Below the pieces are notes generated by a model, which saw nothing but the letters and a program-made list of their open reading frames with translations, was not told where the DNA came from and ran no database searches. Below, piece by piece: positions 35,653 to 44,928 of a DNA stretch of 64,000 bases; position 1 is the first letter of the stretch; each line of letters starts with the position of its first letter. Both the position numbers and the translations under genes were made by a program. The stretch lies in NCBI GenBank assembly GCA_037439465.1, contig JBBIVX010000008.1, positions 33,496 to 97,495 on the forward strand, in the 5' to 3' direction. This DNA comes from Parasulfuritortus sp037439465 (GTDB lineage Bacteria; Pseudomonadota; Gammaproteobacteria; Burkholderiales; Thiobacillaceae).

Positions 35653-36386
35653 ACGCGCCGCTCGTCTTTCTGCATGGCTGGGGCCTCAACGGCGGTATCT
35701 GGAGCGAGACGGCCGCTGCTTTACAACGGCCCGTCACGCTGGCCCCGGATCTGCCCGGCTATGGTCTCACCCCGCTCTGCGCCCCGTACGACGCCACCTG
35801 TCTGGCCGCCGCCGTGGCCGCCGACCTGCCGCCGGCGGCCGTGGTCGTCGGCTGGTCCATGGGCGCCATGGTGGCGCTTGCCCTGGCCGCACGCCGGCCG
35901 CTCCAGGGCCTGGTGCTGGTCGCCGCCAATCCGGTCTTCTGCCGCCGCGCGGATTGGCCGCACGGGCTGGAACCCGAGGTCCTGGCCGGTTTCGCCGCGG
36001 CGCTGACAAGCGATTACCGCGCCACGCTGTGGCGTTTTTTGTCACTGCAGGCACGCGGCGGCGAGGCCGCGCGGGCAGTGATCGCTCGGCTGCGGCAGTC
36101 GTTGCCGCTGCGCGGCGAGCCCCGCGCGGAAACCCTGGCGGCGGGGCTGGAGTTGCTGCGCCGGGTGGATCTGCGCGCCGAGGCGGCGGCCGTTTCCTGC
36201 CCGACGCTGGTTATCCATGGCGGCCACGACGGCCTTTGCCCGCCGGCCGCCGGCGAGTGGCTCGCCACCCATGTCCCTGGAGCGCGACTGGCCGTGCAGG
36301 ACCGGGCCGCGCATGCCCCGTTCCTGTCGCACCCGGCATGGTTTACCGGGCAGTTGCAGTCGTTTCTCGATGAAATCGGCGCTTAG
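35649..36386 (+). CDS. bioH: Pimeloyl-ACP methyl ester esterase
   Basis: The 245-residue alpha/beta hydrolase has the nucleophile elbow GWSMG (about 74-78) and a C-terminal His in DRAAHAPFLSHP. It removes the methyl group added by BioC. ATGA overlap with bioF. Confidence 0.85.
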   Translation: MNAPLVFLHGWGLNGGIWSETAAALQRPVTLAPDLPGYGLTPLCAPYDATCLAAAVAADLPPAAVVVGWSMGAMVALALAARRPLQGLVLVAANPVFCRRADWPHGLEPEVLAGFAAALTSDYRATLWRFLSLQARGGEAARAVIARLRQSLPLRGEPRAETLAAGLELLRRVDLRAEAAAVSCPTLVIHGGHDGLCPPAAGEWLATHVPGARLAVQDRAAHAPFLSHPAWFTGQLQSFLDEIGA

Positions 36387-37269
36387 ACGGTGCGTGCGCG
36401 CCGCTTTCGACAAGGCGGCGCCGACCTATGACGCCGCGGCCCTGCTGCAGCGGGAAGTGGCCGGGCGTCTGGATGACAGGTTGGCGGTGATGAAGCTGCA
36501 GCCGGCGCGCCTGCTGGATGCCGGTTGCGGTACCGGTCTCGCCTTCGCGCCGCTCGGCCGGCGCTATCCGCGCGCCCAGCTCATCGGCCTGGATCTGGCG
36601 CCCGCCATGCTCATCGAGGCCCGGCGGCGCTGGCCACGTTCCTTGCTGTTCGAGCGTTGGCGCCGCCCCCGGACGGCGCGGCGCGGCTTTCTGATCGCCG
36701 CCGATATCGAGGCCATGCCGCTGGCCGCCGACTGCGTCGATCTCGTCTGGTCGAATCTGGCCCTGCAATGGCTCGACGACCTGGATGCGGCCTTGCGCGA
36801 GTTGCGGCGGGTGTTGGCGCCCGGCGGCCTGTTGCTGTTCAGCACCTTCGGCCCGGATACGCTGAAGGAGCTGCGCGCGGCCTTCCATGGCCTGGACGGC
36901 TACAACCACGTCAACCGTTTTGTCGACATGCACGACATCGGCGATGCCCTGATCCACGCCGGTTTCGTCAATCCGGTCATGGAAATGGAATGCCTTACGC
37001 TGACCTATACCGATCTTAAAGGGGTGTTGCGCGACCTCAAGGGCATCGGCGCCGGGACGGTGCTCGACGGCCGGCGGCCGGGGCTGATGGGACGCGGTGA
37101 GTGGCGGCGCCTGAACGATAACTACGAAGTTTTCCGCCGCGCGGGCCGCCTGCCGGCCACCTACGAGGTGGTCTACGGCCATGCCTGGGTGGGCGACAAG
37201 AAAGGCTGGGAGGATGGCCGCAAGGTGATCCGCTTGCAGATCGAGCAACGTCGGGCGGGGTTACGCTGA
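36371..37269 (+). CDS. bioC: Malonyl-ACP O-methyltransferase
   Basis: The 298-residue protein has the SAM-binding motif LLDAGCGTG and SNLALQWLDD typical of BioC, which primes pimelate synthesis. It starts 16 bases inside bioH. Confidence 0.9.
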
Positions 37270-37324
37270 CCAGCCATGACACGTTCGCTTTCATCTCCGC
37301 CGACGCCGGCCTCATGGCCGGTTT

Positions 37325-37363
37325 ACTCTCCCCCGGCCCTACTCCGCCTGCGAGAGTGGGGAG
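37325..37363. repeat. GC-rich intergenic palindrome, copy 2
   Basis: ACTCTCCCCC and GCGAGAGTGGGG flank a short centre. The same two arms occur near the left end of the window (11-46). It fills part of the bioC-bioD gap (37270-37394), splitting an otherwise overlapped operon. Confidence 0.4.
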
Positions 37364-37394
37364 CTGGCGCGGCGCTGCTGCGGCGCTTGCACTG

Positions 37395-38111
37395 ATGCCC
37401 GGCCTGTTCATCACCGGCACCGATACCGGCGTTGGCAAGACCCTGGTTGCGACCGCCCTGCTGCATGTATTGCGCGACCTCGGCCTGCGTGCCGCCGGTA
37501 TGAAGCCTATCGCCGCCGGTGCCGAGCGGGTGGGCGATGCCTGGGTCAACGATGATGTGGCGCGCATTCGGGCCGTTGCCGGCGTCGAGGCGGCGGCCGA
37601 GCTCGTCAACCCCTATCTCTTCCGGGCGCCGATCGCGCCCCATATCGCGGCGGAGCAGAAGGGCGTGCGCATTGAGATAGCGCGCATCGTTGAAGCCTAT
37701 GCCGCCCTCGCGGCGCAGGCGGAATGGGTGGTGGTGGAGGGTGTGGGCGGTTTCCGGGTGCCGCTCGATGACCGTCACGATACCGCCGACCTGGCCGTGG
37801 CGCTTGGCCTGCCTATAGTCATGGTGGTCGGTATGCGCCAGGGTTGCCTGAATCATGCCCTCTTGAGCGCGGAAGCCATCGCTGCCCGCGGCCTCAGGCT
37901 GGCCGGCTGGGTGGCCAATCCGTTGGACCCCGCCATGGCGGTTTATCGGGAAAACCTGGCGACCTTGGGCCGCCGCCTGTCCGCCCCTTGTCTGGCCGAG
38001 CTGCCCTGGCTGGCCGAGCCGGATGCGGCCCGGGCGGCGCGCGCCATCGCGCCGGCAAGGCTGACTAAATGGCTGGCGACTTTGACGGTAGAACAAATGT
38101 CAGCCAGATAA
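37395..38111 (+). CDS. bioD: Dethiobiotin synthase
   Basis: The 238-residue protein has the P-loop TGTDTGVGKT and the segment MKPIAAGAE. It closes the ureido ring. The start follows the family N-terminus (PGLFITGTDTG); no strong ribosome-binding site is present. Confidence 0.92.
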   Translation: MPGLFITGTDTGVGKTLVATALLHVLRDLGLRAAGMKPIAAGAERVGDAWVNDDVARIRAVAGVEAAAELVNPYLFRAPIAPHIAAEQKGVRIEIARIVEAYAALAAQAEWVVVEGVGGFRVPLDDRHDTADLAVALGLPIVMVVGMRQGCLNHALLSAEAIAARGLRLAGWVANPLDPAMAVYRENLATLGRRLSAPCLAELPWLAEPDAARAARAIAPARLTKWLATLTVEQMSAR

Positions 38112-38136
38112 GTCTAGGAAAAAAAGAGGGCCTGGG

Positions 38137-38142
38137 TATAAT
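38137..38142 (+). promoter_or_regulatory. Perfect TATAAT -10 before the Rrf2 gene
   Basis: TATAAT lies 29 bases before the Rrf2-family start. The -35 is weak, as expected where a regulator acts. Confidence 0.5.
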
Positions 38143-38171
38143 CTGGATAAAAAGCTCTTCAGGAGTTGCAA

Positions 38172-38633
38172 ATGGTCCTGTCCCGCACCAGCCAGTATGC
38201 CGTTCAGGCGTTGATTTACATCGCCACCCAGCCGCCTGGCGAGCCGGTGCTCAATCGTGATATCGCCGAGCGTCTGAACGTGCCCGCCGCCTACCTCGCC
38301 AAGATATTGCAAAGCCTTTGCAAGCATGGCCTGCTCGATTCCTTTCGTGGACGGCTGGGTGGTTTCTGTCTGCGCGAAGGCATGCACAGGAGCTCGCTGA
38401 TGCAGGTGCTGCTGCTCACCGAGGGCCCCGATTTCACCAAGAGTTGCATACTCGGGCTGAAGGATTGCAGCGACAAGACGGCCTGTCCGCTGCATTTCAA
38501 ATGGCTGCCGGTGAAGAAGAAGATACTCGCCATGATGAACGAGATGACCCTGGAGGACCTGGCCAAGGCTGTGCTCACCGGCAAATACCGCTTGGCCGAT
38601 CTCCCAGTGGCGGCCATGCCCCGTCCCGCCTGA
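38172..38633 (+). CDS. Rrf2-family iron-sulphur transcription regulator
   Basis: The 153-residue protein has an N-terminal winged helix (TSQYAVQALIYIA) and three Cys at 92, 99 and 105 (SCILGLKDCSDKTAC), as in cluster-binding IscR/NsrR proteins. With SCO and the cbb3 genes next to it, control of oxidase genes by cluster state or NO is likely. AGGAG lies seven bases before the ATG at 38172. Confidence 0.8.
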   Translation: MVLSRTSQYAVQALIYIATQPPGEPVLNRDIAERLNVPAAYLAKILQSLCKHGLLDSFRGRLGGFCLREGMHRSSLMQVLLLTEGPDFTKSCILGLKDCSDKTACPLHFKWLPVKKKILAMMNEMTLEDLAKAVLTGKYRLADLPVAAMPRPA

Positions 38634-39226
38634 TGCGACGGGGCGGCAGACGGGCGTTCCTGCTCGCCGGCGTCGTCCTGTTGTGCGGCTGCGGGCAGAC
38701 CAAACAGATCGATTTCCGGGGCACCGACATCAGCGGCGCCGGTTTCGGTCGCCGCCTGGAGTTGACCGATCACAATGGCGTGCGCCGAACCCTCGCCGAT
38801 TTTCGCGGCAAGCTGGTCGTGCTCTTTTTCGGTTATACCCATTGCCCGGACGTGTGTCCCACCACCTTGGCCGACATGGCGGCGGCCTTCGCCCTGATGC
38901 CGCCGGCCGAGGCGGCGCAGGTGCAGGTGCTGTTCGTCAGCGTCGATCCGGAGCGCGACGCCCCGGAGATACTGAAGGAATACGTGCCCTATTTCCACCC
39001 TTCCTTCCTCGGCCTTTATGGCACGCCGGCGGAAGTGGCGGCGGCGGCGCGCGAGTTCCGCGTGCATTACCGCAAGCATATCGAGCCTGGCGCCAGCGAT
39101 TACCTGGTGGACCACACCGCGGGCAGTTTCGTGCTCGACCGCAACGGCCGCTTACGTTTGTTTCTGCCCTTCGCGCAACCTCCGGCGGACATCGCCCACG
39201 ACCTCCTGGCGCTGCGGCGGGAGTGA
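38633..39226 (+). CDS. SCO1/SenC copper chaperone lipoprotein
   Basis: The 197-residue protein has a lipoprotein signal (VVLLCGC), a thioredoxin-like fold and the copper site CPDVCP (Cys71, Cys75) with a later His in YLVDHTAG. It delivers copper to oxidase. It shares one base with the Rrf2 stop. Confidence 0.88.
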   Translation: MRRGGRRAFLLAGVVLLCGCGQTKQIDFRGTDISGAGFGRRLELTDHNGVRRTLADFRGKLVVLFFGYTHCPDVCPTTLADMAAAFALMPPAEAAQVQVLFVSVDPERDAPEILKEYVPYFHPSFLGLYGTPAEVAAAAREFRVHYRKHIEPGASDYLVDHTAGSFVLDRNGRLRLFLPFAQPPADIAHDLLALRRE

Positions 39227-39235
39227 CACTCCGCC

Positions 39236-39265
39236 TTGCCTGAGGCGCCGCCTTGGGAATATACT
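39236..39265 (+). promoter_or_regulatory. Candidate promoter of ccoNOQP
   Basis: TTGCCT (39236-39241), an 18-base spacer and TATACT (39260-39265) lie 93 bases before ccoN. No FNR-type box was seen in this gap. Confidence 0.45.
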
Positions 39266-39357
39266 CGCCCGTCTTTTTATGGCTGGGCGTCCGCTTCTGG
39301 CCTCGTGGCGAGTCCCGCGCCGCGGGGGGTGGATGGCAGGCAACCCAAGGAGGAGTC

Positions 39358-40806
39358 ATGGCCGCAAGCAATCCCGCGCTGGTGGAGCAATACGATTACG
39401 AAACCATCAAGAAATTCTCGATCATGGCCGTCGTCTGGGCCGTGGTCGGCATGCTGGTTGGGGTGTATATCGCCTCCGAACTGGCCTGGCCATTCCTCAA
39501 TTTCGATAGCCCTTATTTCTCGTTCGGCCGTTTCCGCCCGGTGCATACCGGCGCCGTGATCTTTGGCTTCGGCGGCTCCGCCCTGTTCGCCACGTCCTAT
39601 TACGTGGTGCAACGCACCTGTCAGGCCCGGCTCTGGGGCGGCGGCCTGGTGCCGTTCACCTTCTGGGGCTGGCAGGCCATCATCGTCCTGGCGGCACTGT
39701 CTTATGTCACCGGGCATAGCCAGGGTCGCGAATATGCGGAGATGGAATGGCCCATCGATTTGCTCATCGAGGTCGTCTGGGTGGCCTATCTGGCCATCTA
39801 TGTCGGCACCCTGATGCGGCGCAGGCAGCCGCATATCTACGTCGCCAACTGGTTCTACCTGGGCTTCATCCTGGCCACGGCGCTGCTGCACACCTTCAAT
39901 AACCTGGCGGTGCCGGTGGGGCTGTTCAGCATGAAGTCCTACAGCCTGTTTTCCGGCACCCAGGATGCCATGGTGCAGTGGTGGTATGGCCACAACGCGG
40001 TCGGTTTCTTCCTCACTGCGGCTTTCCTGGGCATGATGTATTACTTCGTGCCCAAGCATGCCGGCCGTCCTATCTATTCCTATCGGCTGTCCATCGTCCA
40101 CTTCTGGGCGCTGTCGTTCATGTATATGTGGGTGGGCACCCACCACCTGCACTGGACCGCGTTGCCGGACTGGGCTTCGACGCTGGGCGCCACCTTTTCC
40201 ATCATGCTGCTGCTGCCTTCCTGGGGCGGCATGATCAACGGCATCATGACCTTGTCGGGCGCCTGGGATAAGTTGCGTACCGACCCGATCATGCGCTTCA
40301 TGATCGTCGCCCTGTCGTTTTACGGCATGTCCACCTTCGAGGGCCCGCTGATGTCACTGAAGGACGTCAACGCCCTGTCGCATTACACCGACTGGACCGT
40401 CGGTCACGTTCATTCGGGTGCGCTCGGCTGGGTGGCGATGATCTCCTTCGGTTCGCTCTATCACATGATCCCGCGCCTGTGGAATACCGAGATGTACAGT
40501 ATCAAGCTGATCAACCTGCACTTCTGGCTGGCCACCATCGGCACCTTGCTGTACATCACCGCCATGTGGATCTCCGGCATTTCCCAGGGCCTGATGTGGC
40601 GCGCCTTCGATGATTTTGGCAACCTGCAATATTCCTTCGTGGAATCGGTCGCCGCCATGCACCCCTTCTACGCCATGCGCGCGATCGGCGGTTTGTTCTT
40701 TTTGTCGGGGATGTTGCTGATGGCTTACAACGTTTATCAGACCATCCGCCAGGGTGTGCGTGCCGCCGAGCTCGAAGCCGGGCGTGCCGCCATCGCCAAC
40801 GCCTGA
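39358..40806 (+). CDS. ccoN: Cytochrome cbb3 oxidase subunit I
   Basis: The 482-residue protein has twelve membrane segments and the haem/CuB histidines (RPVHTGAVIFGF, WYGHNAVGFF, GTHHLHWTALPDW, VGHVHSGALGW). It is the catalytic subunit of the high-affinity oxidase. AAGGAGGAG precedes the ATG at 39358. Confidence 0.96.
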   Translation: MAASNPALVEQYDYETIKKFSIMAVVWAVVGMLVGVYIASELAWPFLNFDSPYFSFGRFRPVHTGAVIFGFGGSALFATSYYVVQRTCQARLWGGGLVPFTFWGWQAIIVLAALSYVTGHSQGREYAEMEWPIDLLIEVVWVAYLAIYVGTLMRRRQPHIYVANWFYLGFILATALLHTFNNLAVPVGLFSMKSYSLFSGTQDAMVQWWYGHNAVGFFLTAAFLGMMYYFVPKHAGRPIYSYRLSIVHFWALSFMYMWVGTHHLHWTALPDWASTLGATFSIMLLLPSWGGMINGIMTLSGAWDKLRTDPIMRFMIVALSFYGMSTFEGPLMSLKDVNALSHYTDWTVGHVHSGALGWVAMISFGSLYHMIPRLWNTEMYSIKLINLHFWLATIGTLLYITAMWISGISQGLMWRAFDDFGNLQYSFVESVAAMHPFYAMRAIGGLFFLSGMLLMAYNVYQTIRQGVRAAELEAGRAAIANA

Positions 40807-40825
40807 CGCGAAGAGAGACCAGGAA

Positions 40826-41566
40826 ATGCGCTTCAAACACGAGAATGTCGAAACCAACGCCGGTGTGCTGCTGGTGTTGACCATGATGGCCATCAGCGTC
40901 GGCGGCATGGTGGAAATCGCTCCCATGTTTTTACTCGACGATACCGTCGAGAAGGTCGCTGGCGTGCGTCCCTATACACCGCTGGAGTCGCTCGGCCGCG
41001 ACATCTATGTGCGGGAGGGGTGCTATCTCTGCCATTCGCAGATGATCCGTCCGTTCCGTGACGAGCAACTGCGCTATGGCCACTATTCGCTGGCGGCGGA
41101 ATCCCAGTATGACCACCCCTTCCAGTGGGGTTCCAAGCGCACCGGCCCGGATCTGGCGCGGGTGGGAGGCAAGTATTCCAACGAATGGCATGTGCAACAT
41201 CTTCTCAAGCCGACCGCTGTGGTGCCCGAATCGGTGATGCCGAACTATCCCTGGCTGCAAACGACACTGCTCGATTACGCCGATGTCGGCGACCGCTTGC
41301 GGGCCCTGCGCACCACTGGCGTGCCTTATTCCGTTACACGCGCCGAGTATGAACAGAATGTGAAACGGTTCGGCGTGGAAACAGCCGCGACGCTGCATAT
41401 CCCCGATGCCCTGAAGAACCTGGTCGCACAGGCTCAGGCCGGCAACTATGACGGTGACCGCTCCGGTGTGTCCGAAATGGATGCGCTGATCGCCTATCTG
41501 CAAGTGTTGGGGACCATGGTGGACTTCAACAAGGTGACGCCCGAAGAACTGGTGAAATACCGCTGA
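40826..41566 (+). CDS. ccoO: Cytochrome cbb3 oxidase subunit II
   Basis: The 246-residue protein has an N-terminal anchor and one CYLCH haem motif (about 71). It passes electrons to CcoN. The start has AGGAA upstream and is the family N-terminus. Confidence 0.95.
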   Translation: MRFKHENVETNAGVLLVLTMMAISVGGMVEIAPMFLLDDTVEKVAGVRPYTPLESLGRDIYVREGCYLCHSQMIRPFRDEQLRYGHYSLAAESQYDHPFQWGSKRTGPDLARVGGKYSNEWHVQHLLKPTAVVPESVMPNYPWLQTTLLDYADVGDRLRALRTTGVPYSVTRAEYEQNVKRFGVETAATLHIPDALKNLVAQAQAGNYDGDRSGVSEMDALIAYLQVLGTMVDFNKVTPEELVKYR

Positions 41567-41754
41567 TGGGGCTGGCATGGCTTTCCCGGGCGGAAAATCT
41601 CAAAACGCTCGGCCTGCTCATCTTCTTCATCACCTTCTGCCTGATCGTGCTGTGGGTGTACGGCAGCAGGAAACGGGGTGAAAGGCTGGAAGATCACAAG
41701 AACATTCCCTTTCTTGATGACGAACACGAAGCGAAGGACAAGTCCAATGGCTGA
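41566..41754 (+). CDS. ccoQ: Cytochrome cbb3 oxidase subunit IV
   Basis: The 62-residue protein has a single membrane helix (about 14-33) and a charged tail, as in CcoQ. TGATG junction with ccoO. Confidence 0.88.
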   Translation: MGLAWLSRAENLKTLGLLIFFITFCLIVLWVYGSRKRGERLEDHKNIPFLDDEHEAKDKSNG

Positions 41755-42664
41755 CAACGTGCAACATAAAGGCGCCCAGACCACCGGTCACGTTTGGGAC
41801 GATACGCTACAGGAATTCAATAATCCCCTGCCGGTGTGGTGGACCTATGCGTTTTACCTCACCATCGTCTTCGCCTTGGTGTACTGGGTAGTCTATCCGT
41901 CCTGGCCGGTCGGCAAGGGTTACCTCCCCGGCTTCGGCCGTGTTTCCTACGTCAACGCCCAGGGTCAGACCGAGTCCTGGCATTGGAACACCCGCGCCAA
42001 GCTGCTCAAGGAGACCCAGGAGGCGGCCGTACTGCAGAAACCTTACTATGACAAGATCGCCAGCCTGCCCTATGACCGGCTGGCCAAGGATCCGGAACTG
42101 TCGAGTTTCATCCTGTCGGCCGGCAAGCCTCTGTTCGCCGACAACTGCGCTGCCTGCCACCAGTCTGGTGGGGCCGGCAAGATCGGTTTCTATCCCAATC
42201 TCACCGATGACGAATGGATCTATGGCGGCAGCTTCGAAAAGATCACCGAGACCATCACCAAGGGGCGACACAGCTACATGCCCGCCTTCGGCGAGGCCTT
42301 GGAACCGGATCAGATCGCCGCCCTGGCCAGTTACGTATTGTCGCTGTCCGGGAACAAGGCCGACCCCGCCAAGGTGGCCCTTGGCAACGAGCTCTTCCAC
42401 ACCCACGCCGGCGCCTGTTTCTATTGTCATGGCGACCGTGCCGAAGGCCGTCAGGACCTGGGTTCCGCCAATCTCACCGACAAGATCTGGCGTTGGGCCG
42501 ACGTGACCGGAGCGGCGGACGATGCCGCTCGCCTGGCCGCGGTCGAGAAGATCATTGCCGGCGGCATCAGCCGCGCCGTCATGCCCGCCTGGGAAGGCCG
42601 TCTGAAACCTGAGCAGATCAAACTGCTGGCGCTTTATGTGCATGAATTGGGTGGCGGCAAATAA
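41747..42664 (+). CDS. ccoP: Cytochrome cbb3 oxidase subunit III
   Basis: The 305-residue protein has an N-terminal membrane part with FNNPLPVWW and two haem motifs (CAACH near 134, CFYCH near 226). It takes electrons from soluble cytochromes. It overlaps ccoQ by eight bases. Confidence 0.95.
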   Translation: MADNVQHKGAQTTGHVWDDTLQEFNNPLPVWWTYAFYLTIVFALVYWVVYPSWPVGKGYLPGFGRVSYVNAQGQTESWHWNTRAKLLKETQEAAVLQKPYYDKIASLPYDRLAKDPELSSFILSAGKPLFADNCAACHQSGGAGKIGFYPNLTDDEWIYGGSFEKITETITKGRHSYMPAFGEALEPDQIAALASYVLSLSGNKADPAKVALGNELFHTHAGACFYCHGDRAEGRQDLGSANLTDKIWRWADVTGAADDAARLAAVEKIIAGGISRAVMPAWEGRLKPEQIKLLALYVHELGGGK

Positions 42665-42680
42665 TCCGTGACAGGTAACC

Positions 42681-42714
42681 GAAGAGCCCCGCGGCGCCGG
42701 GGCTCTTCCATTTT
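42681..42714 (+). terminator. Terminator-like hairpin between ccoP and ccoG
   Basis: GAAGAGCCCCG and CGGGGCTCTTC form an 11-bp perfect stem, followed by CATTTT. It likely lowers transcription into ccoG. Confidence 0.7.
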
Positions 42715-42726
42715 AAGAGAACCACA

Positions 42727-44154
42727 GTGAACGACGCCCAATCAGGCCAGGAGTTGTATTTCAAACGCGCGCCGGTAGTACCGCGTTCCATCCGGGGGCC
42801 CTTCCGCAACTTCAAGACGGCCGTCCTGCTATTGGGCTTCGCCGTCTATTTCCTTCTCCCCTGGCTGCCCTGGGACCGTCCCGGCGCGCCGTCGCAGGCC
42901 GTCATGTTCGACATACCGGGGCGGCGTTACCTCATCTTCGATCTGACGGTCTACCCCCAGGACATCTTCTGGTTGTCGCTCCTGCTGTTCATTGCGGCGG
43001 TGCTGCTTTTTTTCATCACGGCCATGGCCGGGCGGGCCTTCTGCGGTTATTTCTGCTTCCAGACCTTGTGGACCGATGCCTTCCTCTGGATCGAGCATCT
43101 GATCCAGGGCGAACGGCCGGCCCGTCTCAAGCTGCTGCGCCAGCCGTGGAGCGATCGCGGCAAGTTGCTGAAGGTGGGCCTGACGCGGCTCCTGTGGCTG
43201 CTGCTGGCGTTCTGGACCGCCATGACCTTCGTGCTGTATTTCGGCCATGCGCCAACCTTGCTGCTTGAATTCTTCACGGGACAGGCGCCTGCCGCCGCCT
43301 ACATCGCCGCGCTCGCCCTGACCGCTTCCACTTTCCTGGCGGCCGGGGTGCTGCGTGAACACGTCTGTGTTTTCATTTGCCCATACGGCCGTTTCCAAAG
43401 CGCCATGTACGACCCCGAAACCCTCACCGTGCATTACGACCGGGCGCGTGGCGAGCGGGAAAACGGCCGCATCGTGCCGCGCGCCGGCATGCGCGGCTTG
43501 GCCGAGCGACAGCAGGCCGGGCATGGCGACTGCACCGATTGTGGTTTATGCGTCCAGGTCTGCCCGGTGGGCATCGACATTCGCGATGGCCTGCAATACA
43601 AGTGCATCTCCTGCGGCCTGTGCGTCGATGCCTGCAACACCATCATGGACAAGATGGGTTATCCGCGCGGCCTTGTCCGTTACGACTCGGAGGTCAACCT
43701 GGCGCGTGCCGTGCCGCTGAAGCCGAGGGTCGATTGGAAACGGCTGAAGGTGATCGGCTATGGTGTCGCCCTGGTGCTGATGACGGCCTATCTAATCTAT
43801 GACATCGTCCATCGCCAGAGCTTCGAACACAGCATCCAGCAGGTGCGGCAACCGCTCTACGTGGTGCTCTCCGACGGCAGCATCCGTAACCGTTACCAGA
43901 TCCGCCTCACCAACATCTCAGGCAATGAGGAGGTCTACAGTGTGTCGGCGCGGGGCCTGCCGCCGGGCGCACTGGATCTGGGAAATTTCCAGGAGGTCCG
44001 GGTCAAGAACGGCAAGAGCGTCATCATCCAGGCGAGCGTCAAGCTCGAACCGGGCACCGCGGCGCGCACCGGCAACTTCGAATTCGTCATCAGCAACCGC
44101 CGCGGTGAAACGGTGACCGACACGGCCCGTTTTTTCACGCGGCACGTCCAATGA
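42727..44154 (+). CDS. ccoG: CcoG, cbb3 oxidase assembly ferredoxin
   Basis: The 475-residue membrane protein has two 4Fe-4S motifs (CTDCGLCVQVCP and CISCGLCVDAC), five or six membrane segments and a C-terminal immunoglobulin-like domain (about 375-475). It reduces copper for oxidase assembly. GTG start with AAGAG upstream. Confidence 0.92.
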   Translation: MNDAQSGQELYFKRAPVVPRSIRGPFRNFKTAVLLLGFAVYFLLPWLPWDRPGAPSQAVMFDIPGRRYLIFDLTVYPQDIFWLSLLLFIAAVLLFFITAMAGRAFCGYFCFQTLWTDAFLWIEHLIQGERPARLKLLRQPWSDRGKLLKVGLTRLLWLLLAFWTAMTFVLYFGHAPTLLLEFFTGQAPAAAYIAALALTASTFLAAGVLREHVCVFICPYGRFQSAMYDPETLTVHYDRARGERENGRIVPRAGMRGLAERQQAGHGDCTDCGLCVQVCPVGIDIRDGLQYKCISCGLCVDACNTIMDKMGYPRGLVRYDSEVNLARAVPLKPRVDWKRLKVIGYGVALVLMTAYLIYDIVHRQSFEHSIQQVRQPLYVVLSDGSIRNRYQIRLTNISGNEEVYSVSARGLPPGALDLGNFQEVRVKNGKSVIIQASVKLEPGTAARTGNFEFVISNRRGETVTDTARFFTRHVQ

Positions 44155-44924
44155 ACCTGCTCGTCGGCCTGTTCGGCGGCATGTTCCTGACGGCCATGCT
44201 GTATGGTGTCGGCCGTCGCCTGGGTCTCGCCAATTTTTGGGCCGCCGTGGCGGCCGCGGCGGCGCCGTCCTGCGCTTATCTCGCTTATGCCTTCAGTGCC
44301 TGGCCCGGCCTCGATGCGGTCACCATCCACCTCGTTGCCTATCCCGCCGTCGCGGTGCTGTTGGCGCAGCTCTATGGGAGCAAGGCTGACCATGCCCATA
44401 CCCTGCATTGGGCGCCCAAGCTGATGATCGCTTTTTTTCTGGCGATCAGCGTGCTCTATGGCGGTTTTGTCTATATCGCCGGCCAGGGTCTGCCGCCCGT
44501 CCTGGCGCAGTGGCTGCTGCCCAATGCCCAGGGCAGGAATGTGCACACCGGTTTCGCCGGCGTGGTGGCGCACCACGAAAGCGCCGCCAAGGGCATCGGT
44601 CAGCACCTTCAGATGGAGCACGTGCTGGCGCGGCTGGGCTGGAAGGTCGAGGTGGCCGGCCTGATGACGCTGACCCCCTCCCGCCCGGCGCCGGTGGCCG
44701 TTTTCATTTACGGCCCCGACGGTCAGGCGGTGGCCGACGCCGCCGTCGATCTCAGCCTGGCCCGGCCCGGCCAGAAGCCGGGGGCGGCGCTCATCCTCGA
44801 CGCGGGCCGGGACGGTTACCGCGGCATGCTTCCGGCCCTGGCGGCGGGCGTCTGGGTGGCGCGTCTTCACCTGGCCAAGGATGGCGAGACGGTGCTGCTC
44901 GAACATACCCTGGAAGTACGCTGA
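44151..44924 (+). CDS. CcoH/FixH-like protein with an extra membrane region
   Basis: The 257-residue protein has three or four membrane segments in the first 125 residues and a periplasmic C-terminal domain (about 170-257) of FixH type (PVAVFIYGPDGQAV, DGYRGMLPALAAGVW). Normal CcoH has only one N-terminal helix. The ATGA overlap with ccoG places it in the oxidase assembly set. Confidence 0.7.
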   Translation: MNLLVGLFGGMFLTAMLYGVGRRLGLANFWAAVAAAAAPSCAYLAYAFSAWPGLDAVTIHLVAYPAVAVLLAQLYGSKADHAHTLHWAPKLMIAFFLAISVLYGGFVYIAGQGLPPVLAQWLLPNAQGRNVHTGFAGVVAHHESAAKGIGQHLQMEHVLARLGWKVEVAGLMTLTPSRPAPVAVFIYGPDGQAVADAAVDLSLARPGQKPGAALILDAGRDGYRGMLPALAAGVWVARLHLAKDGETVLLEHTLEVR

Positions 44925-44928
44925 CCGG

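Noticed and set aside
39227..39357. FNR box upstream of ccoN
   Set aside because: No TTGAT-N4-ATCAA-like sequence is present in the gap; the Rrf2 regulator next door is a better candidate for control.
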